Positions 15,901 to 20,072 of a stretch of DNA of 20,072 nt are shown piece after piece. The position numbers were made by a program, and so were the translations under genes. Source of the DNA: a virus; IMG/VR virus record IMGVR_UViG_3300009285_012490, positions 1 to 20,072 of that record; one strand, 5' to 3'. The notes below the pieces were generated by a model. That model did no database searches. It saw only the letters and a list, made by a program, of their open reading frames with translations, and had not been told where the DNA came from. Position 1 is the first letter of the stretch. Each line of letters opens with the position of its first letter.

Positions 15901-16279
15901 TATTTAAGAAAAAATTAAAATCTGTTCTCGGACGATAATAAAAACCATTAAGATTCGCATTGCTTAGAATTTTAAGAATATTTTGCCAACCAATTTTATT
16001 CTTAATAAATACTGTTATATGGCCTCGTTTTTCTCCCTTTTCTTTAAATTCATTATCAGGAACAATAAAAAGTTCTGTTCCTGCAATAGGGATGATTCCT
16101 TCTTTCTCACAGGCTTTTTGATGTTTAATTAAGCCATCTACATTCCCATGGTTTGAAACTCCTAAATATTTATATCCTAGTTCTTTAGCTTTTTTTGCTG
16201 CCTGTTCTGGGGTTCCTAAACCATCAAGTAGGGAAAAAGTATCATGTCTATGCAAATGTACATATTTAGGAATTGCCAT
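12977..16279 (-). CDS. dnaE: DNA polymerase III alpha (DnaE type) fused to a family-4-like uracil-DNA glycosylase
   Basis: Numbering is from the ATG at 16279. A GTG 21 bases upstream is possible. Residues 5-270 form a PHP domain (HLHRHDTFSLLDG, SNHGN, TLDSHY). The C-family palm follows with GPGRGS (355-360), the two catalytic aspartates in PDIDLDF (396-402), and KLDVLALNTL for the third. The fingers carry the FGICCYQEQIM and NIAHALAYAILAYWTAWLK motifs, and a helix-hairpin-helix is near VKGIGNKALEII. Instead of the usual OB fold and tau-binding tail, the last ~173 residues are a uracil-DNA glycosylase domain. It has CTNC and KC...EAC cysteines for a 4Fe-4S cluster, GESGWTNEF...GKPFVGDSGKIL as the first motif and VHPSCC as the His motif. 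It is the phage replicative polymerase. The fusion is an uninterrupted frame, with no start at the domain boundary that has a ribosome-binding site. Confidence 0.95.
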   Translation of the reverse strand: MAIPKYVHLHRHDTFSLLDGLGTPEQAAKKAKELGYKYLGVSNHGNVDGLIKHQKACEKEGIIPIAGTELFIVPDNEFKEKGEKRGHITVFIKNKIGWQNILKILSNANLNGFYYRPRTDFNFFLNNCEGLIVSTACHNSFILLKGGLDFFLQLYKKLQDDLYLEVMPHDIPEQIELNKTILKISEDYNIPIIGTLDSHYIEEEDWETHEILLAMQTKAIWNDPNRWKFGIKGLYLCPTNIIMEKFENQGILNQTQIRQALSNTYKIAQKCEKFRIEKQQMDLPEVPQFKGLNEDNILRLLCEERLRKNFEIVPQEYKDRFEYEFSVLKGKNFIRYFLIVYDLVNFCRKNNILVGPGRGSVGGCLIAYLMGITMIDPIKYDLLFERFINPGRQSFPDIDLDFMDTKRDKVIAYLQNTYGQNQIASVTTFLKLEDRSVVKDVARVFEVNLLEVNNFTKTIVEDIETAIGTEEGRAFNNKYPNVIKHALKLRGQYKAYGRHAAASIISPEDLNLGTRANLAERSEQLVVNWDMEDCEYQGLMKLDVLALNTLSVVNETQELIKQNYGKVINLEKLNLEDPKVYKEISAGHNEGCFQICTWSMNNLIKEMGVDNLHQLSDAMALVRPGAFDSGATEEYIKRKKGKTWTPKHHIYEEITEKSFGICCYQEQIMFVFNKVADLSLQVADDIRRIIGKKRDPKEFEKYKDMFINGCLEKQTLSKEEAHQFWVELQAHASYSFNIAHALAYAILAYWTAWLKKYYPYEFLAASLSKGTDNQKEALLKEAKRLKLEIIPPKIVYSHTKNWVAKGGKLFVPFSEVKGIGNKALEIIEANQTIKDSFFNKEEKPIIKGKLKTILDGIGAFTDDIPETIDQYFKLNFVFSVENKYPNLNKLIGNTNNYNLDDLLTGNIRSRFFAKEIKPIPPLEDLISCTNCELRRNCKKPLNAACGLYNVMIVGESGWTNEFQEGKPFVGDSGKILWDALDKHGYDRSMFYVTNAIKCKGKNITKEQVEACRPWLEKEIEKVSPFIILALGNTNLKFFKNIDTGIFKWNGSTEWNEEYKAWICYCVHPSCCLYDKNENMPKLKEGINNFIEKIEQLGGFE

Positions 16280-16311
16280 TTTTTTTGCTATCCTCGCCAC
16301 TTCAAAAATAA

Positions 16312-16656
16312 TTATAAAGCATAGTCAAAATCTTTTAATCTATATTCACAGGCTTCTACAATGCATAAAGCAAAAAATTCACTATCATACAACAAAATAT
16401 TTATCCTATCCCATGAATCAAAAAATGAAGCCGTACAAATAGCATTATCTTCTGAATTAGCCCATAACCCAAATAATGGACAATTATCACATCCTCCAAA
16501 CATTGAAGACTTCAAATATTCACAACAATAACAATCTCCCGAGATATAAGAAGGGTCTCCAATAAAACCCAAATAATCTTTTTTCGTCTTTGTTGGATTA
16601 TCTGCTAGCCAATTCCACATGCCCCGACACTTTACCAAACTTTCAACTAATTCCAT
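16312..16656 (-). CDS. Cys-rich hypothetical protein (114 aa)
   Basis: The N-terminal region MWNWLADNPTKTKKDYL leads into a Cys cluster (CYCCEYLKSSMFGGCDNCPLFGLW), compatible with one or two zinc sites. A Trp- and Tyr-rich helical C-terminal part follows. Proteins opening with a MWNWLADNP-like stretch and a following Cys cluster are, from memory, recurrent in phages, but I know of no function. It is coupled to the upstream Cys-rich gene by a one-base gap and precedes the polymerase gene. Confidence 0.75.
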   Translation of the reverse strand: MELVESLVKCRGMWNWLADNPTKTKKDYLGFIGDPSYISGDCYCCEYLKSSMFGGCDNCPLFGLWANSEDNAICTASFFDSWDRINILLYDSEFFALCIVEACEYRLKDFDYAL

Positions 16657-16657
16657 T

Positions 16658-16903
16658 TTAATTCTCCGTCATTCCTTCAGTATCATCATTCATATAATAT
16701 TCATCATTTTCTTGTTCGCACAAAATACAGCACCCGCATTTTTGAAAACTAATACACCTTAAAATTAATTTTCCCTCGCAATTTTCATCTAAACAGCACC
16801 AATCTTCATCTCCACACTCACATTCCCCTAATTCTTCTTCCTCTTGAAGCATATTATGGCAAAGATTGCATTGATAAACATACATTTTAGGTTTATCCTT
16901 CAT
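16658..16903 (-). CDS. Acidic multi-Cys zinc-binding-type protein (81 aa)
   Basis: Thirteen Cys residues in the 81-residue form make CNLC, CEC, CC, CEGK, CISF, CGCC and CEQE clusters, suggesting a cross-brace or tandem zinc ribbon. The C-terminus is very acidic. Two starts are possible: ATG at 16903 with only a weak GAG upstream, or ATG at 16885 with AAGGA ten bases before it, giving MYVYQCNLCHNML. Function unknown. The 69 bases upstream, to the nucleotidyltransferase stop, hold no supported gene. Confidence 0.7.
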   Translation of the reverse strand: MKDKPKMYVYQCNLCHNMLQEEEELGECECGDEDWCCLDENCEGKLILRCISFQKCGCCILCEQENDEYYMNDDTEGMTEN

Positions 16904-16972
16904 ATATTTGGCTCGAATTCCTTTTTTAATTTTAAATATTGTTGGTATCTATTGGTTTTTTCTTTTCCATAT

Positions 16973-17854
16973 TTAATCAATCCTCATTAAAGATTCAAGT
17001 TCTTCTATCTCTTCTTTAGATAACCCTTCTTTTTCGCTTTTCTGAAAAAATTCAATAATTTTTAACCTATAATCTTCATCCCGATTCTCCCAATCAAGAA
17101 ATAAACGCAGGGCCTGAAATGGTGGAAGCCAATATCCCTTTGCAGCATATTTCATGCATCTAAGAGTTGAAGACACAGGGCAGTGGATATTTTTAATTCT
17201 TAGAATTTTCTTAGGCTCATCATTTTCAAAATCTGAATCAACCATTATCTCATTTTCATTAAGGAGACCACAACGAATAACAGTAAAATCAAAATTTTCT
17301 AAAATCGTTTGCATGTCTCCATTAGCTTTAATGGCCCCTTCATTTATTGGCTTTATAATTTGAATAGGAGGGCAAGCAAAAAATTTATTTTTCTCATCAG
17401 AAGATCTATGAAAAGTCAAAGAGACTTCATTTTCAAATTTTACTTTTAAATTTTCTTGATTTACAAGAAGATCTTTTAATTTTTCATAAGCCTCATCATC
17501 GTATGAATAAATATCAATATCTCCTGGGGGAATCGGCTTTAAAGTATGGGAAGCCATATATCTAACATATCCCCCACAAATAAAGCAATTTAAATTTTCT
17601 CCTTTTATTAAATAATAAAGGTTTTTAATTTCCGAAAACCCTCTCAAAACTGGGCGAATTACAAAACCCTCCTTAGACTTATAAGGAATATAGGCCTTTT
17701 CTTCCTCAGGGGAATTTGTTTCTTTATTAGATACATCTTCTATTTTTAAAGAATTTAAAGAATTTAAAGAATTTAAAGCTTTATTAATCGTGTCTTTATA
17801 ATTTTCTTTAGACAATCTATCTAATTCTTGTTCATTTTTAAAATCGCTATTCAT
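16973..17854 (-). CDS. Nucleotidyltransferase-fold protein (CCA-adding/poly(A) polymerase head-like)
   Basis: The 293-residue protein carries the nucleotidyltransferase signature: FICGGYVRYMASH (GG at residues 94-95) followed by GDIDIYSYDD (Asp112 and Asp114), then a strand-rich region with ENFDFTVIRCGL that could supply the third acidic residue. This order matches the head domain of class II CCA-adding and poly(A) polymerases and of related phage proteins. The neck, body and tail of a tRNA nucleotidyltransferase are missing, although a short helical C-terminus (KYAAKGYWLPPFQALRLFLDW) is present. The substrate could be RNA, a protein or a nucleotide. Near the N-terminus, LNS is repeated three times from a 9-bp tandem repeat. 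A good Shine-Dalgarno (AGGGG) precedes the ATG. Confidence 0.75.
   Translation of the reverse strand: MNSDFKNEQELDRLSKENYKDTINKALNSLNSLNSLKIEDVSNKETNSPEEEKAYIPYKSKEGFVIRPVLRGFSEIKNLYYLIKGENLNCFICGGYVRYMASHTLKPIPPGDIDIYSYDDEAYEKLKDLLVNQENLKVKFENEVSLTFHRSSDEKNKFFACPPIQIIKPINEGAIKANGDMQTILENFDFTVIRCGLLNENEIMVDSDFENDEPKKILRIKNIHCPVSSTLRCMKYAAKGYWLPPFQALRLFLDWENRDEDYRLKIIEFFQKSEKEGLSKEEIEELESLMRID
17745..17778. repeat. 9-bp tandem repeat (3.8 copies) coding for LNS repeats
   Basis: TTTAAAGAA is repeated three times, followed by TTTAAAG. On the coding strand each unit specifies Leu-Asn-Ser, giving the low-complexity stretch near residues 28-36 of the nucleotidyltransferase-like protein. As the unit is a multiple of three, copy-number slippage would keep the frame. 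Confidence 0.95.
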
Positions 17855-17877
17855 TATAACCCCTATTTAATTTATTT

Positions 17878-18318
17878 TTAATAATTTCTAAATTTACATC
17901 TTGGGCAAGTAAACTTATTTATTCCTTTATCAAATTTATACCATCCAGGAGATTTACAATTAGGGCAAAGCGGCCCTTTATGCGCTCCACAATCTACACA
18001 AGACGTTATTCCGAAAATTGATGGGTGGAAAAATATTCTTTTCTCAGTCAATTTTCTTTTTTCAAGGCATTCGCAATTTGGCTTTACACTCATATTAAGC
18101 ATAAAAATATAGTAATCATGGGATATAAAAAATTCTTCTGTCCAACAATAATTACAACAACTTACACCTTCGAATACAACATTTTCCGACCCACAAATAT
18201 TACACCCAAAATAGGCATTTCTCTTAGCTAAGCAAGAAGTTTTACCCCTCTTTTTCTTACTCTTATGTCTTAAAACTTCAGGTAAAACTTCTTGCTTATT
18301 GTCTGGATTTTGTTGCAT
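17878..18318 (-). CDS. Multi-zinc-ribbon protein (146 aa)
   Basis: A basic N-terminal tail (RHKSKKKRGK) is followed by a series of Cys pairs: CNIC, CCNYC, CEC, CVDC, CPNC and CPRC. This is sufficient for about three zinc sites. The last two pairs (LCPNCKSPGWYKFDKG...FTCPRCKF) form a clear zinc ribbon of the type found in nucleic-acid-binding proteins. The central region has a non-zinc stretch with HDYYIFMLNMS. It is probably a nucleic-acid-binding adaptor, but no specific family is recognised. It follows the two-helix membrane peptide by eight bases and precedes the nucleotidyltransferase gene. Confidence 0.78.
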   Translation of the reverse strand: MQQNPDNKQEVLPEVLRHKSKKKRGKTSCLAKRNAYFGCNICGSENVVFEGVSCCNYCWTEEFFISHDYYIFMLNMSVKPNCECLEKRKLTEKRIFFHPSIFGITSCVDCGAHKGPLCPNCKSPGWYKFDKGINKFTCPRCKFRNY

Positions 18319-18326
18319 TTAATTTC

Positions 18327-18479
18327 TCACTTTAAAATCCACGCCCAACATGCAGCTGTTATTAACCAGCCAAACAATATCTTATATCCATTTATTTCTA
18401 AATGTGCATGTCGGTTGGTTAAAACAATAAATAAGCATGATAAGAAAAATAAAGCAAACAACGTAGAAGGAATCGCCAT
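18327..18479 (-). CDS. Small two-helix membrane peptide (50 aa)
   Basis: The frame from the ATG at 18479 to TGA at 18327 reads a hydrophobic helix (TLFALFFLSCLFIVLTN), a short polar loop and a second hydrophobic helix (ILFGWLITAACWAWIL) ending in Lys. This is a convincing two-span membrane hairpin, and the gap between its neighbours matches its length. The Shine-Dalgarno is weak. Opposite-strand frames here are less protein-like. Function unknown. Confidence 0.6.
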   Translation of the reverse strand: MAIPSTLFALFFLSCLFIVLTNRHAHLEINGYKILFGWLITAACWAWILK

Positions 18480-18512
18480 GATATAAGCAAAAATTGTTAA
18501 AAAATTCCCATA

Positions 18513-18683
18513 TTATTGCCTGCCAAAAATATTTTTAGTTAATTCTATAGCTTGCTTTTTATCAAAGCCTGCCGCCAAAAGAAGCAAATATTTCTTCTTT
18601 TGGTAAGAAACAATCTCCTCTAAAAGTTTTTCAGGGCTAATTTCTTTATCAGGGAATAATTGCTGGACATTGTCTTCTTCCAT
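18513..18683 (-). CDS. Small helical protein (56 aa), first gene after the strong promoter
   Basis: The start is the ATG at 18683, with GGGAG six bases upstream. Longer versions would run through the untranslated leader. The 56 residues are an acidic N-terminus and two or three helices, ending in KKYLLLLAAGFDKKQAIELTKNIFG. That C-terminal pattern closely resembles the end of the 87-residue protein at 3655-3918 (KKY, Gly turn, A-x-x-LT, F), hinting at a shared small fold. It is the first gene after the promoter at 18729-18757, so it should be well expressed. Function unknown. Confidence 0.72.
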   Translation of the reverse strand: MEEDNVQQLFPDKEISPEKLLEEIVSYQKKKYLLLLAAGFDKKQAIELTKNIFGRQ

Positions 18684-18728
18684 CTTTATCTCCCGGCTAA
18701 TTGTTAAACTTCCCACCCATAGGCGCAT

Positions 18729-18757
18729 ATTATATCAAGGGCAATGATAAAAGTCAA
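18729..18757 (-). promoter_or_regulatory. Near-consensus sigma70 promoter with extended -10
   Basis: On the minus strand TTGACT (18752-18757), a 17-base spacer and TATAAT (18729-18734) are present, with TGA directly before the -10 box (extended -10). Only one base differs from consensus. Transcription would start near 18722 and read through the 56-residue gene and the operon to its left. It sits in the only gap (18684-18799) between primase and downstream genes. Confidence 0.75.
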
Positions 18758-18799
18758 TAAAAATATTCTAATTATAAAAAGGCTCATCTGGAAGGATAA

Positions 18800-19699
18800 T
18801 TAAATAAAAATCTCTCTTCTTAATGCTAAAATTTCATCTCTTGGAAGTTCTCCAGGGTCTTTATATTTTTCTGGTAATTCTACATGAAAAACTTCAGGAA
18901 TAAAAGTTAAAAAACTTTCTAATTGCTTAGCTCTTTTTTGCTCTTCTTCCCCTGAATCAAATATAATAAAAGCTTTTTTTATTTTCTTCTTTTTTAATTT
19001 TAGAACTTGCTCTTTTGAAAAAGCCATTGACAATAAAGCGATCGAACCAGAGCCAATTTTCATACAGTCAAACGGGCCTTCGGTAATTATAACTGTATCA
19101 TTTAAAATATTGTCATAATTAAAAATCAATTCTTTTCTTGGCAAAACTGCATGATGTTCTGCACAATTTTTATAGCGTAAATATTGAAGGTCTGTTACAT
19201 CCCTTCCTGTAAAGCTAACAATTTTTCCATCCATAATAATAGGACAAATAATTCTATATTTAAATTGCCCATAATGAGGAGTAGCAAAAAGATTAAAATC
19301 TCTTTTTAATTTTAAGTAATCAAATCCTCTTTCTTCTAAATACTCTATATGATATTGCTCAAATTTTTTGGAAAACTCAGAAGGAAACTTTATTTTTTCT
19401 GGATGAATATAATCTTGTGTTTCTTGGAAAATGATTTGACTTGTCTGAAACTGATTAAGGATCTTGTTGGCTTGTAGCGGATCACAATCCTCAATTAATC
19501 TAATAAGCCTTTTGACATGCCCTAATGACCCACAGATCCAACAATACATCTGAAGCGTTTGTGGATTAATTGAGAGATGATTAGACCTATCAGGATGATT
19601 AAAGCATCTTATATTTATATTCCCTTTTTTTACATTTTTACCAGAAGAAGCATAAAAAACTCCTCTGTTATTTAAATATTCCCTAATGTCAAATTGCAT
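18800..19699 (-). CDS. DNA primase (DnaG-type: zinc finger plus TOPRIM)
   Basis: The start is the ATG at 19699, two bases after the previous stop. A longer frame starting at 19786 lies over the coding sequence of the neighbour and is not credible. The 299-residue product has a CHC2-type zinc finger (RCFNHPDRSN then MYCWICGS: Cys32, His35, Cys53, Cys56), a core with FKYRIICPIIMDGKIVSFTGRDV, and a TOPRIM domain (VIITEGPFDCMKI, then KAFIIFDSGEEEQKRA). It should make RNA primers for the DnaE-type polymerase. In most TOPRIM domains the second motif is DxD; here it is DSGEE, so one usual metal-binding Asp is missing, though the following Glu residues might substitute. No helicase domain is attached. 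Confidence 0.9.
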   Translation of the reverse strand: MQFDIREYLNNRGVFYASSGKNVKKGNINIRCFNHPDRSNHLSINPQTLQMYCWICGSLGHVKRLIRLIEDCDPLQANKILNQFQTSQIIFQETQDYIHPEKIKFPSEFSKKFEQYHIEYLEERGFDYLKLKRDFNLFATPHYGQFKYRIICPIIMDGKIVSFTGRDVTDLQYLRYKNCAEHHAVLPRKELIFNYDNILNDTVIITEGPFDCMKIGSGSIALLSMAFSKEQVLKLKKKKIKKAFIIFDSGEEEQKRAKQLESFLTFIPEVFHVELPEKYKDPGELPRDEILALRREIFI

Positions 19700-19703
19700 G
19701 TTG

Positions 19704-19820
19704 TTAGCAAGGAAGATTTGGCAAGTCTTTCGCTTTGACTTCGCCGCACCAGTGAATGATCCCTGTGTCGATTTGGTTTTCCTCAAATATTATTTTTCCT
19801 TTTTCGCAATAATCACACAT
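19704..19820 (-). CDS. Small CxxC peptide (38 aa)
   Basis: The ATG at 19820 has an excellent Shine-Dalgarno (AAAGGAG, 5 bases). The peptide opens MCDYCEKG and also has a Cys near residue 25 (HWCGEV) and one at the C-terminus, enough for a single zinc site. Upstream codons in the same frame belong to the GC-rich sequence and are not part of it. The stop is four bases before the primase ATG. Function unknown. Confidence 0.65.
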   Translation of the reverse strand: MCDYCEKGKIIFEENQIDTGIIHWCGEVKAKDLPNLPC

Positions 19821-19854
19821 ATATACTCCTTTAAAGCCCGGTTCTCGCTGAACT

Positions 19855-20072
19855 TCACGTTGGGCCATCAACGTAACAAATCCGACAAAGCGATTGTCCT
19901 TCACTGCCGATAAAGATGCCACCACACACCTCGCACCTTTCCCCGAAGCATGCAGCGTGCAGCATCCCCTCCCGAATCCCCGCCCTATACCGCTCCAGCA
20001 AATATGGGAAGTAGGCCGCATCGATCCCCCGGCATCTGGCCCCGTTGGCGAGCTGGCCGGAGACGATGCGGA
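19855..20072 (-). CDS. 3' end of a GC-rich gene encoding a zinc-ribbon C-terminus (partial)
   Basis: The frame is open from the right edge (first full codon at 20070) to TGA at 19855, giving 71 residues. It reads as a plausible protein: RIVSGQLANGARCRGIDAA, a helical stretch (YFPYLLERYRAGIREGML), then a zinc ribbon with CEVCGG and CRIC, ending YVDGPT. Base composition is clearly GC-rich, unlike everything to its left, with G or C at most third positions. It may be a recently acquired gene or an assembly join. Other frames on this stretch are broken or low-quality. Confidence 0.6.
   Translation of the reverse strand, partial: RIVSGQLANGARCRGIDAAYFPYLLERYRAGIREGMLHAACFGERCEVCGGIFIGSEGQSLCRICYVDGPT

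Noticed and set aside
16904-16972. 12-codon ORF starting at an ATG near 16967
   Set aside because: It is too short, has no Shine-Dalgarno and its composition matches the A+T-rich background.
19700-19786. 29-residue N-terminal extension of the primase
   Set aside because: It overlaps the full 3' part of the upstream peptide gene in another frame, whereas the ATG at 19699 follows that gene's stop directly and starts just before the conserved primase region.
19821-20021. N-terminal extension of the 38-residue CxxC peptide into the GC-rich region
   Set aside because: The perfect Shine-Dalgarno lies directly before the ATG at 19820, and the GC-rich DNA reads a better zinc-ribbon protein in another frame.
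1-20072. CRISPR arrays, tRNA genes, riboswitches, insertion sequences, integrase or attachment sites
   Set aside because: Reading both strands gave no spaced repeats, cloverleaf-like sequence, transposase motifs or repeated att-like ends. The only repeats seen were the three short ones listed.

Overview
This window looks like the replication and recombination region of a lytic tailed-phage genome, or a phage-like metagenomic contig. It is strongly A+T-rich, except for the SSB gene, a short patch near 2450-2560 and the last 220 bases. All supported genes lie on the minus strand, so transcription runs from right to left. They are packed with TAATG or ATGA junctions and overlaps of a few bases, and most have AAGGAG-type Shine-Dalgarno sites. 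A TTG start is likely at least once. All three stop codons are used and tryptophan is TGG, so the standard bacterial code fits. No tRNA, rRNA, CRISPR array, insertion sequence, integrase or virion gene was seen. No stretch over 300 bases lacks a gene.

In transcription order from the right edge, the window opens with the 3' end of a GC-rich zinc-ribbon gene (19855-20072), a 38-residue CxxC peptide and a DnaG-type primase (18800-19699). A near-consensus promoter (18729-18757) follows. Downstream of it are a 56-residue helical protein, a two-helix membrane peptide, a multi-zinc-knuckle protein, a nucleotidyltransferase-fold protein and two Cys-rich proteins. Next is a 1,100-residue DNA polymerase III alpha (DnaE type) with a family-4-like uracil-DNA glycosylase fused to its C-terminus (12977-16279).

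The middle holds five small unknown proteins, an ATP-dependent DNA ligase (10155-11447), one more small protein, and two adjacent NAD-metabolism genes. These are a PRPP-synthetase-like protein (9129-9908) and a nicotinamide phosphoribosyltransferase-like protein (7649-9127). That pairing is the one described for the phage NARP1 NAD+ reconstitution pathway, which counters NAD+-depleting bacterial immunity.

The left third is a recombination block. It holds a coiled-coil protein that could be a UvsY-like mediator, a small membrane protein, a single-stranded DNA-binding protein with a DDIPF tail, a RecA/UvsX-like recombinase, a von Willebrand A protein, a small helical protein, a membrane peptide, a FEN-type 5' nuclease, an apparently frameshifted Ser/Gly-rich protein, a zinc peptide, a PD-(D/E)XK nuclease, an unknown, and the N-terminal part of a Rad50/SbcC-like ATPase that runs off the left edge.

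Together the genes supply primase, polymerase, ligase, flap nuclease, SSB, strand exchange and end processing. The replicative helicase, clamp and clamp loader are not in this window. The points most worth a second look are the polymerase-glycosylase fusion, the NARP1-like pair, the perfect 16-bp hairpin between SSB and recA, the two reading-frame anomalies at homopolymer runs, and the abrupt composition change at the right edge.
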